A stretch of DNA of 64,000 bases from the NCBI GenBank assembly GCA_025175895.1, contig CM046006.1, forward strand, positions 67,476,288-67,540,287, given 5' to 3'. The position numbers were made by a program, and so were the translations under genes. Under the pieces are notes generated by a model that saw nothing but the letters and a program-made list of their open reading frames with translations, did no database searches and had not been told where the DNA came from. Every line of letters starts with the position of its first letter. Position 1 is the first letter of the stretch. This document shows positions 33,698-44,063 of the stretch, piece after piece. Source of the stretch: Wurfbainia villosa (Eukaryota > Streptophyta > Magnoliopsida > Zingiberales > Zingiberaceae).

Positions 33698-34453
33698 AAT
33701 ACTGGTTTAGACCTGAGACAATGAGAAGAAATGAGGGTTCTAAAATAATTACAAATTATAAATTGGTCATATATTAAATACTTTTGTAATGATTTCTTTG
33801 CATTAACAACAGTCTTCGGTAATTACTATAATTTGGACTTAGGCGAAAGACTTTTTAATAAGTTTTCCGGAGAATTAGAAAAAGAGATACAGAAGGCGTG
33901 AATAGATATGAATGTCATAGATATACACAACAACATAGGAGTGTGAATCCAACACAATATATATAGTAAAACTTAAAGAAAAATATACTTTCATCCAAAT
34001 ACAGAAAACGTTAAAAATACAACAATATAATTTCTACAAACAAATCTATACTCCCCAATAGTATGGAATAACTTCACGAAGAGAAACTTTTAAAAACACA
34101 AGGTAGCCACCCCCAAAACCTAAACGAAGATACAAGAAAACCGTATTGCCTTCCACTCTACTCATCGTTGCCACCCCATCTCCTCACTGTGTGCACTGTC
34201 TCACTGGCCACTGCTTCTCTTGTGTCTCCCATTGCCTCGCCAATCGATCGCCTCTGTTTTGCACCATCCTGAGCCAACGCTTCCACTCCACAGTATTGGA
34301 GATCTCTGCACCTCTTCCTAGACCTCCTCTCGGTGCGGTGAGTGTTGCAAGCCCGAGTGATGCACACTCTCTTGTCCTCTCAATCTTTCCTTCTGGTACC
34401 CCGCCAAAGCCTGACTCACGAGGAATCCTTCTCAGTGATCAGTACATACAACT
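33698..34453. other. Spacer upstream of the membrane-protein pseudogene
   Basis: AT-rich to 34090, then more even in composition. A 134-codon plus-strand frame begins at 34146, but its later part merely overlaps the pseudogene out of frame and its earlier part is not recognised. It could include the 5' UTR copy of the retrocopied transcript. Confidence 0.35.
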
Positions 34454-35195
34454 AGCGAACCTCACTTCTTGGCTTCGCTCTGGAGTTGCGTTGATTTCCT
34501 TCCGTTCTTCTTCTTGCTCTTGGCCCTTGGCATCATCAAAGATGTTGTAATTTGCCCTGTTATAATTTCTATAGTTTTAGTTATTCGACCGTGCTGATTG
34601 GCATATGGTCAGCACATTTTATTCGGACTCATTATTGCGTGATGAAGACTGTGAAACTTGGGTTTGCTCTAAAAATGTTCTCAGTGGTCATGTGACCATT
34701 TCCATTACTCTTGTTGTAGGCATTAGGCATTCTGGGAAGCCTTCTAGTTGGAATAGGCTATGGATTCTTTGCTCCTCTAATTGTGACATTTGAGGTTGCT
34801 GGAGAACAAGTGATTGACCAGTTTTATCATTGTTTTGCTGACGGATATGTCGACACTATCAAGGGAGCTTGTACGATGGTGATGGACCTCACAAATTTTG
34901 GCTTCCACTCCTACTTCTCATATATGGATGACCTCATTAGTATCCTAATTAATGTGCCTATGATCAGTATCGTTGCACTGTGCAAGAGTCCCTACATGCT
35001 AATAAAGGGCTGGAAACGCCTATTTCATGACTTAATTGGAAATGAAGGGCCTTTTCTGGAGACAATTTGTGTACCTAGCTATCCAATTATGACCACTAGC
35101 TGTCATTGGAGCAGTAGTCACTGTATTTCTCTACAGCTTCCTTCTAGCATCTTATGGGGGCATTCATTTATTAATAGACCTGCAAACAATGAAAG
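34454..35195 (+). pseudogene. At3g27390-like membrane protein, processed-looking pseudogene
   Basis: Similarity to the plant membrane protein family typified by At3g27390 runs from its N-terminus (FLASLWSCVDFLPFFFLLLA, then GIIKDVVICPVI) through GYGFFAPLIVTFE, FHSYFSYMDDL, LCKSPYMLIKGWKRLFHDLI and GNEGPFLETICVP to PLAVIGAVV...LLASYGG. The reading shifts frame near 34592 and near 35075, and stops fall at TGA about 34679, TAG about 34717 and TGA about 35097. About 30 residues normally following MDDL are missing. Coding text continues without introns across the whole stretch, which suggests a retrocopy; a genomic fragment with one long exon is the alternative. The family's function is not established. 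Confidence 0.8.
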
Positions 35196-35317
35196 TTATA
35201 CAATGAAAGTTATTGGAGGAGACCCCATCATCATGACACACAGTCTGCGGGAAGTAACAATGCAATATGCTCCCTGTCGCTCAGCTGAGGTAAGCTCTGA
35301 CTCACTTGGTCATTAAA

Positions 35318-35525
35318 TTACACAGTAAACCAATCAATTGGTTGCATAGCTAATTGACAACTCAACTACACAACCAGTTGGCCACCTAGTTGCATAGCAA
35401 GTCGACCACTCGGTTGCATAACCAATCGGTCACTCGGTCGTATAGTAAGTTGGACACTCAGTTGAATAATTAGTAGGCCGCCCAACTGTATAGTGGGTCG
35501 GCTACTCAGTTGCATAACTACTCAG
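35318..35525. repeat. 24-bp minisatellite, about 8 copies
   Basis: The motif TTGCATA (with variants TTGAATA, CTGTATA) recurs at 35342, 35366, 35390, 35414, 35438, 35462, 35486 and 35510, an exact 24-bp spacing. Between copies the text is like ACCAATCGGTCACTCGG. The unit length is constant despite divergence. Confidence 0.85.
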
Positions 35526-35780
35526 TCACTTGGTCGAGTTAAGTTGTTTCACTTGGTAGCTCATCCAAGAATATATTCCACCCCCTTCGATCACTCAGCC
35601 AGGGTAATTACTTGCACTCAACCATTCGACCGAGTTAAGTTGTTTTACTCGGTAGCTCAGCCAAGTTAACATACTTCATCCCTTTCGACCACTCGACCAG
35701 GGTAATTACTTGCACTTAGCCATTTAGCCAAGTTAAGTTGTTCACCTGTCAGCTCATCCGAGGGCGCACTTCACCCGCCT
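35526..35780. repeat. ~97-bp tandem repeat, about 2.6 copies
   Basis: GAGTTAAGTTGTTT and its variants occur at 35536, 35632 and 35730 (spacing 96 and 98). Each is followed by ACTCGGTAGCTCA..CCAAG and then CAGGGTAATTACTTGCACT. It adjoins the 24-bp array and shares CACTCGGT words with it, so the two are probably related by expansion. Confidence 0.8.
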
Positions 35781-36060
35781 CACCTGCATGAGATTCATCT
35801 ATGATGATCTCCACGATAGTCACCAAGTATATTGGATGCCTACCTACAGAGAAGGTCATTCTTAGTTATTCATTCACTCTGGAGTTAATTTATTACCCAC
35901 TGGTATTCTCAACTCTGGGATTTCTAAGTATAAGCAGGTTTTCTCAAAGTTCTCAGTGAAATAACTCCGAACTTAATGTATTATGAACTACTCCCACTTA
36001 TCATAAATGGACTAATATTTTCTTTACGGGGTCTGGAGATACATATGATGTCTTTAGGGT
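35781..36060. other. Non-repetitive spacer between arrays
   Basis: About 280 bp with no recognised frame or repeat. It leads into a divergent first unit of the 117-bp array. Confidence 0.35.
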
Positions 36061-38538
36061 TTTCTTATTCGTCATGTGGTGATAGATGAGAAGAGTAGGA
36101 TTTAAGGTAGAAATCACATATGAAGAACGGTGGAGTATATTATCACGACCGACCCAGGTAGTTTGTAGGCCCTCAGGTTGGTCCACATTCTTATTACAGC
36201 TCGACATTAACCAAAGTTTACTTTTCCTGTACAATGGTGGAGCGGAGGAGTCGGATTTAAGGTAAAATTCACTTTGGAAGAATGATGAAGTAAAATATTT
36301 CTTCACTCCAATTATAGCTCGACATTGGCTGAAGCTACTATCCCCGCGTGGTGGTGGAACGAAAGAGTCAGGTTTAAGGGAGAATTCACTCTGGAAGAAC
36401 GACGGAGTATATGTCTTCACTCTTATTATAGCTCAGCATTAGTCGAAGCTATCGTCCCTATGCGGGGTCAAACGGAGGAGTCCGATTTAAGATAGAATTC
36501 ACTCTGGAAGAACCATGGAGTAAAATATTTCTCACTCTTATTGTAGCTCGGTATTGGCCGAAGCTATTGTCCCCATGTGATGGTGGAACGGAGGAGTCAG
36601 GTTTAAGATAGAATTCACTCTGGAAGAACGGCGGAATAAAATATTTTTTCACTCTTATTATAGCTCGGCATTGGTCGAAGCTACTATCCCCATGTGATGG
36701 TGGAACGGAGGAGTCGGGTTTAAGGTAGAATTCATTCCAGAAGAATGACAGTTTAAAATATTTCTTCACTCTTATTACAGCTCGGCATTGGCCGAAGCTA
36801 CTATCTCCATGTGGTGGTGGAATAGAGGAGTTGGGTTTAAGGTAGGATTCACTTTGGAAGAATGATTGAGTAAAATATTTCTTCACTCTTATTACAGCTC
36901 GACATTGGCCGAAGCTACTATCCCCGTGTGGTGGTGGAACGAAGGAGTTGGGTTTAAGGTAGGATTCACTTTGGAAGAATGACGGAGTAAAATGTTTCTT
37001 CACACTTATTATAGTTCGGTATTGTCCGAAGCTACTATCCCTGTGTGGTTGTGGAACAGAGGAGTCAGGTTTAAGGTAGAATTCACTCTGGAAGAATGAC
37101 GGAGTATAATATTTCTTCACTTTTATTACAGCTCGGCATTGGTCGAAGTTATTGTCCCCATGCAATGGTGGAACGAAGGAGTCATATTTAAGGTAGGATT
37201 CACTCTAAAAGAATAGCAGAGTAAAATACTTCTTCACTCTTATTACATCTCGGTATTTGCCAAAGCTACTGTCCCCGTGCAGTGGTAGAACGGAGGAGTT
37301 GGATTTAAGGTAGAATTCACTCTGAAAGAGCATCGGAGTAAAATATTTCTTCGTTCTTATTATAGCTTGACATTAGTCGAAGCTACTATCCTTGTATATT
37401 GGTGGAACATAGGAGTCTGGTTTAAGGTAGGATTCACTTTGGAAGAATGAAGTAAAATATTTTTTCACTCTTATTACAGCTCGACATTGGTCGAAGCTCC
37501 TATCCCCATGCGATGGTGGAACGAAAGGATTTAAGGTAGAATTCACTCTTGAGGAACGACGGAGTAAAATATTTCTTCGTTCTTATTACAACTCAACATT
37601 GGTCGAATACTGTCCCTGTGTGGTGGTGGAACAGAGGAGTCGGGTTTAAGTTAGGATTCACTTTGGAAGAACGACGGAGTAAAATATTTTTTCACTCTTA
37701 TTATAGCTCAGCATTGCCCTAAGCTACTATCCCCGTGTGATGGTGGAACGGAAGAGTTGGGTTAAAGGTAGAATTCACTCTGGAAGAATGACAGAGTAAA
37801 ATATTTCTTTACTCTTATTACAGCTTGGCATTGGCCGAAGCTACTGTCCCCGTGCGACGGTGGAACAGAGGAGTCGGGTTTAAGGTAAGATTCACTTTGA
37901 AAGAACGACAGAATAAAATATTTCTTTACTCGTATTATAGCTCAGCATTGGTCGAAGCTACTGTCCCCGTGTTATGGTGGAACGGAGAAATCGAGTTTAA
38001 GGTAGAATTCACTTTAGAAGAACAACAGAGTAAAATATTTTTCACTCTTATTATAGCTCGACATTGGCTGAAACTACTGTCCTCGTGAGGTGGTGAGATA
38101 GAGTAGTCGGGTTTAAAGTAGAATTTACTCTAAAAGAATGACGGAGTATAATATTTCTTCACTGTTATTATAGCTCGGCATTGGTCGAAGCTACTGTCCC
38201 CATGTGGCAGTGGAATAGAGGAGTCAGGTTTAAGATAGCATTCACTTTGGAAGAATGACGGACTAAAATATTTCTTCACTCTTATTACAGCTCGGCATTG
38301 GCCGAAGTTTACTATCCCCGTGCAGTGGTGGATCGGAGGAGTCGGGTTTAAGGTATAATTTACTTTGGAAGAACGACGGAGTATATTTCTTCACTCTTAT
38401 TATAGTTCGGCAATGGTCAAAGCTTACTGTCCTCCCATGCGATAGTGGATCGGAGGAGTCGGATTTAAGGTAGAATTCACTTTGGAAGAATGGCGGAGTA
38501 TATTTCTCCACTTTTATTACGGCATTGGCCGAAGCTTA
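36061..38538. repeat. 117-bp tandem repeat array, about 20 units (left part)
   Basis: The anchor TGGTGGAAC recurs at 36235, 36352, 36465, 36581, 36698, 36815, 36932, 37049, 37166, 37283, 37400, 37514, 37624, 37741, 37858, 37975, 38091, 38208, 38326 and 38443, mostly exactly 117 bp apart. A unit holds CTCGGCATTGGCCGAAGCTACTG text, GGAGGAGTCGGGTTTAAGG, GGAAGAACGACGGAGTAAAA and a TTCTTCACTCTTATTA segment. Because 117 is a multiple of three, a minus-strand frame of 39-aa repeats stays open for up to 235 codons (37165-36458). Units of 110-116 bp break the phase, so a real protein is unlikely. The left edge carries a variant segment (36130-36190) that is also found at the right edge. Confidence 0.9.
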
Positions 38539-40054
38539 TGTAGGATCGTTGGTAACATGCTAGAGGGGGGGGGGTGAATAGCATTTCGTTGCTTTATGGA
38601 ATTTGTTCACGTTTGTCTACAAAACTTTAGTACACAGCGGAAATAATAACAAAGCAATAACAAACATGAATACACAACACACCAATACACAACATATAAT
38701 GTGGTTCGGAACCTTAGAGTTCCTACTCTACGGGTTGAGCTCAAATGAGCTCTAGCGATGTAAAACACCATTAATCAATCTCTCCTTCTCGTAAAACACT
38801 CTGAAGGTGGAGAAAAACCTCTTACAATAATTATTACAACAATAAGAAGTAAATACAATCAAATACAAGTAATTACACTATCATATGAATACAAAGTAAA
38901 TAAAATACTTTACAAATGAGCTTTGATTGCTTGATGACGCTTTGGTTGCTTTGGATAACTTGGAAGGTTTGAAAAGCATCAACTTATCCCCTTCAAGATC
39001 ACCAAGAACCGACATCCATCTCCTCCTCTTCAAGCTCCATTTAAAGTTGCGTCTAGGGCTGATTTCCGTCGATCAATCGACTACCAGAAGGCCTAGTCGA
39101 CTGCTCATAGAGTCGTTGCCCCACAACGGACTAATCCATGTCAGATTAGGGAACATCAGTCGACTGATATGACCATCAGTCGACTATCCCTACTTAGCAG
39201 TCGACTACAGAACTTTTTATGCATGTGGCCACAACCAGCAGTCGATTGCCTTCCATGGCAATCGACTGCTCAACATCATTCGACTGACCAATGATGGTAG
39301 TCTACTAACAAGGACACTCATCCGCAGTCGAGCTCCATTCGACTCCTATCCAGTGGACTGGTTATAATCCCAGTTGACTGCTCAGAGTCGACTAGGCTAC
39401 CAAGTGTCAAAATACTTGACTAGTCGACTGGTCCATAATCCCAGTCCACTGATAAACCTCAACCATGAGGTTTAACTCAAGTATGATGCCCTTATACTTG
39501 CTAGACCATCCTTAGCCTAGACCTAAGCCTTCTAGCCACCTCCATCAACCTCACGCCCATCGGATCCCTCCAAGTCATCCATGACTTGTTCATCCATACG
39601 TTAGCCTTTAGGTGCTTCCATCGGCTATTGTCATACTAATGGTGTCTACAATGCCAAGGTACATTTAGACTTACGCTGCCAAGACACAATCTTGGACTTT
39701 ATGCCGTCAACCATTGAACTTATACTGCCAAGACTACCGCTTGGACTTTACGCCGCCAATATCACACCCTTGGACTTTCCCAAATGCCAAGATCCATGCT
39801 TGGACTTTCCTTGCTAACTACATGTCGGACTTTCCAATTGCCAAAACCCATGACTTGGACTTTCTATGCCAAGTACCCATGACTTGGATTTTTCATGTCA
39901 AGTACCCATGACTTGGACTTTACCATTGCCAAGTGTCCCACTTGGACTTCTCCATCATATGGTCAATCTCATGTCAACTATATAGTCAAACAATGGTCAA
40001 ACCATTGTTAACCATCAAAAAACTACTCGAGTCAAACTCGAGTCCGGTCAATCG
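38539..40054 (-). mobile_element. 3' LTR of element M, main part
   Basis: Closely related along its length to the LTR at 51990-53603 (both share ...GATC(G/A)TTGGTAACA..CTAGAGGGGGG and TTATGGAATTTGTTC). It contains a CAGTCGACTG cluster (39070-39450) and the CCAAG/CTTGG array (39650-39960). It stops at ...GTCCGGTCAATCG, and the remaining ~24 bp (TGACCTGGGC...ACCAATA) reappear at 48364-48387, after a solo LTR insertion. Confidence 0.85.
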
Positions 40055-40766
40055 TGTAGGGGATCGTACACCGCTAGAAGGGGTGAATAGCGTCGATGAT
40101 GGAATTTGTTCGCATGCTTGCTACAATACTCGTTAATATGCACAGAGAAAATAATATTAAAGCATAAAAGAAATACACAAGCACAAACAATATATAAGAA
40201 TATACATGGTTCAGAACCTTAGGGTTCTGACTCCAACAGGTGAGCTCGAATGAGCTCTAGCGATGCAAACTACCACTAATACAACTCCTCGATAACACAT
40301 TGGAGGTGGAGAAATCTCGTACAAGAATCTTACAACAATAAGAATAAGCAAACCCAAAAACAAGCACAAAGATAAAATGAAAGAACAAACATTTTACACA
40401 AGTGAGCTTTTGAATGCTTGAGCTTTTGGTTGCTTTAGGATGCCTTGAAGGGTTGAATTCACAATAGCAACTCCCCTTCAGATCCTTAAGAAATGCCTAG
40501 TGAAATCCTCCCCGTCGAGCTCCTATTATGCCTCCGCACGACCTAGATTTCCGCCTGGCAGTCAACTGCTAAAAGGCCCCAGTCGACTGCCCCTGTAGTC
40601 ATTGTCTCACAACGGCCTAATCCATGTTGGAAAAACTCCAACGGGTAGCCTAGCAATCGATTGCCCTTACCATCGATCACGCTCGGTGAGTCAATCGACG
40701 ATCGTCTCAAGGTTCATTGCTGTGGGCTACAACTAGCAGTCAAATGCCCTCCATGATAGTTGGCTG

Positions 40767-42316
40767 TCTTGGTGCAATCGACCCAGGTCACGATTGACCA
40801 GACTCGAGTGGGGTTTTGATATTCGACAATAGTTGATAATATGATTTGACCATATGACCAGTGGATGGTATGGGACATCCAAGGTCATATGATGGAGATT
40901 ATTGGAGAAGTCCAAGTTTGGTGACTTGGCAGGAAAAAGTCTAAGTATGGATACTTGGCAAGAGAAAATCTAAGTCGGTCAAGGAGGACCGACACTTGGT
41001 GTTGGAAAGACCAATGAGGAGTTGGCGAGGGAAGTCCCGGCAAGTCTAAGAGACCGTGCTTGGCAAATGAAGTCCCGAACAGGGAGTCTTGGCAGTGAAG
41101 TCCTGGAGGCGTAGCCTCTTGGCAGTGAAGTCCCGGACGAGGAGTCTTGGTAAGGGAAGACCTGGCTGATCAGGGAGATCGAGCTTGGCAAAAGGGAAAT
41201 CCCGGAGGCGAGGCCTCTTGGTAAAGGTAGACCCTAGAGCATGACAATGGCCGATAGAAACACTTGAAGGCTAGCACGAGGATGAAGAGTCGCGGACTCG
41301 AGGGATCCGGGAGGCGTGAGGTGTGAGGCTGATAGAAGTGGGTTGAAGGCTTAGGTCTAGGCTTAGGGTGAGTATCAAGTATGAGAGGATCATACATGGA
41401 GTGTTAAACCTTAGTGTAGAGGTATAACAGTCGACTGCCAGTTTGGTTCGGTTGATTGGGCTTCGTTTGTAGGCAAACAGAAGTAAGGTGACCTCGATCG
41501 ATGCCTCGACTAGAGGCCAGTCGAGGCGGCGCCTCGACTGGACCACTCGACCGGTGCCTCGACTGGACCACTCGATCGGTGCCTCGATCGGTCGTTCTAG
41601 ATGGAGGCACAGAAGCGAGGTGAACTCAACCAGCACCTCGACTAGTGGACAGTCGAGGCGACACCTCGATTGGATCACTCGACTGGCGCCTCGACTGGTC
41701 CCAACACAGGTATGAAGATAGCTGCTCATAAGCAAGGCGACTCGACTAGAGTTCTAGTCGAGGCGGCGCCTCAACTAGCAAAGTGACCATTGCAGATCGG
41801 GAAGCTTTGATGGAGCTCTATAAGAAGAGGTTTGAGGGCGTCTTCGAGTAAGGTTTTGAAGGGGTGATTTGAGGCGAGGTGTTGCTGCATTTCAGGGCCT
41901 TCAAAGTCATCTCAAAGCAACCAACAAGCAAAGATTCAAAAGCCCTAATCTGTAAAGTGTGTTCATTTGTTCTTCCATTTGCTTTTGTTATTGTTGTAGT
42001 TGCTTATTGTATCTTGCTTTTACTGTTGTAAGAGACTTGTCAGAGGTTCCTCCACCTCCGGTGTGTCACCGAGAAGGAGAAGTTTGATAGTGGTGGTGTG
42101 CATCACTAGAGCTCGCTAGGGCTCGCCCGTGGAGTAAGAACTAGGGTTTCGAACCACGTAAATTTCTTGTGTTGTGCTTGTTGTGTGTTTTGTATTCGTA
42201 TTTATACTCGTATTTGTGTTTCCGCTGCGTACTAACAATTAGACAAGCATGATGAATCCAAGAGATGATCATTTGCTATTCATCCCCCCTCTTTTAGCGA
42301 CGCCAACGGTCCTACA
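40767..42316 (+). mobile_element. 5' LTR of element P
   Basis: It begins TCTTGGTGCAATCGACC (a mutated TGTTGG) and ends AACGGTCCTACA, followed by the primer-binding site. It contains GTCGAGGCG/CGCCTCGAC palindromes (41490-41775), a TATA-like CTCTATAAGAAGAGG near 41818, and the CACCTCC...GAGAAGGAG and CCCCTCTTTTAGCGAC blocks near its 3' end. It matches the 3' LTR except for a ~110-bp segment that the 3' copy lacks. Confidence 0.85.
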
Positions 42317-42318
42317 AA

Positions 42319-42330
42319 TGGTATCAGAGT
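42319..42330 (+). other. Primer-binding site of element P
   Basis: TGGTATCAGAGT, complementary to initiator Met tRNA with one mismatch at the end, two bases after the LTR. Confidence 0.85.
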
Positions 42331-42386
42331 GAGGTCGCTCTTCAAGGTTTAACAATTAAGAGAGCACGCTAGAGGGAAGAAGGAAG

Positions 42387-44063
42387 ATGGAGGAGCCAAA
42401 TTTTGATTTGGGATGGGACATCAATGTGCCTCCTTCATATGAACTCTATGAAGCTAAAGAATTCGATCAATGGAAGGTAAGGATGGGACATTTTCTAATG
42501 TGTGAAATAGAAAATTGGTTTATTTGATGTAAGGAGTTGAAGTACCTATGGACAAGAAGGGTAGAATACTCAAGAAAAAGAAATGGACATAGGAACAACT
42601 AGAACAATTCGAAAGAAATGATAAGGTAACGCAATTGTTATTAAATTTGTTACCTAATGAGGTTGTGTCTAGATTAGGTGAGTTTAGGGATGCTAAGGAA
42701 TTATGGAGCAAGGTAACCAAGCTTCATGAAGATTCCTCTTCCACACAAATGGAGGAGCCTCAAGAAGAAGAAAGTCCATCTTCGTCCCAAGCTCATGTAG
42801 ACTCGGAGGTTGATAGATGTTCAAATTCCGACGAAGAGGTGGAAGAAATAGTCGAAGCCTCCACTTCAAGAATTGAGGGGGAGCTTAGATCTTCAACCTT
42901 GGAACAAGAATAAGAGGAGGAGCCCTCTACCTCTGAGAGAAATGAAGAAAAAGTTCAAAATTCCCTAATCATTCAAGAAGGTAATTTAAATGCAATTGTT
43001 AAAGATAAAAGTTATATAACATGCTTTGAGTATAGGGAAGTAGGGAACTATAAGAGTAAATGTCCAAAAAGAGTCAAGAAGGCTCAACCGACACCAAGGA
43101 TTAAAGAAAAATCAAAGGAAGTCGGAGTCCCAATTCACAAGAGGAAGGAGCATATAATATGCTTCAAGTGAAACAAAAGGGGACACTACCGAAGCCAATG
43201 TCCTAGGGGGAGGCACCTTCAGAAGGGCAAAGGAGAGAGTTCAAATGTAGAGGGAGCTAAGGCAAACCCTAAGGTAAATTTAAATAAATCTCTTCCTTTA
43301 TCTAATGTTAGAAAGCATGATCATAATTTTAATGCACTTGCTACTTTTCATGAAAAGCATGCTAGAAATAGATTCTATTACTTAGGTGCTAAGCATGTTA
43401 ATTTACCTAAGGAAAATGCTAGATCAACCTTATCTAAGGGTAGGAAGGTAGAAAACAAAAATTTAGGCATCAACCCTAAATGGACTAGACATATGCCTAG
43501 GAAGAAAAATGTCTCAAGAGTCAATGAAAAATAAAAAATTGAGGTATTAGAAAAGGAAAATCAAGCTTTGAGATCAAAGCTTGAGAAAATGGAGAAGACC
43601 CTAAGGAAGATGGAAAGTATGATTTTAGGGTTAAATGGACGAAACTTAAGTGTTGGTAGGAAAGATTTAGTTAAGGACAAGCAAGGCTTGGGTCACAATC
43701 CTAGGTCCAAGGTAGCTAAGCCTACTTATCATAATGTTTCATATAATTATGGAACGAGTTTTAGGTCTAAGAGTGTCAAGGTCACAAGGGAGGTGTCAAG
43801 GTCACAAGGGAGGTCATCCCTAGAGTTGACCATGATGTGTGTCTAGTGGCTAAGGTTTCTTTGAAATCTAGGAAAGCCACTAACAAAGTTACAAGGGAAG
43901 CAATCCTTAGGGTTAACCTTGACAAGACCAAAATGACCAAGGCTTCCAAGCCTAGGAGGGTCATTAGGAAGGTACCAAGAGAAGATATCCCTAGTAAGTA
44001 CCTAGTTAACCCTAGGTGCTCCAATAGGTATTGGGTTCCTAGGAGCATGATCCCTTCACGCTA
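42387..44063 (+). pseudogene. gag: Gag of element P, heavily mutated
   Basis: The ATG at 42387 opens MEEPNFDLGWDINVPPSYEL, the same start as element A's gag. A TGA at 42525 and a frameshift just after it break the N-terminal domain; similarity continues in another frame (PNEVVSRLGEFRDAKELWSK). Later stops include a TAG near 42590, a TAA near 42911, a TGA in knuckle 2 and a TAA near 43530. Knuckle 1 has lost one Cys and its His (CFEYREVGNYKSKC), and knuckle 2 has its second Cys codon replaced by TGA. A 20-bp tandem duplication at about 43774-43813 shifts the frame again. The C-terminus keeps TYHNVSYNYGT and SNRYWVPRS. No functional Gag can be made from this copy. Confidence 0.85.

Noticed and set aside
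34146..34550. 134-codon plus-strand frame as a separate gene
   Set aside because: Its 3' part overlaps the membrane-protein pseudogene in the wrong frame, and its 5' part has no similarity that I recognise.
36001..37165. Two repeat proteins on the minus strand
   Set aside because: They follow from a repeat length divisible by three; frames break at units of 110-116 bp, and no start context or flanking gene structure is seen. Kept only as a finding.
35318..38538. Possible CRISPR-like array
   Set aside because: The units are contiguous tandem repeats without unique spacers, and the context is a plant nuclear genome.
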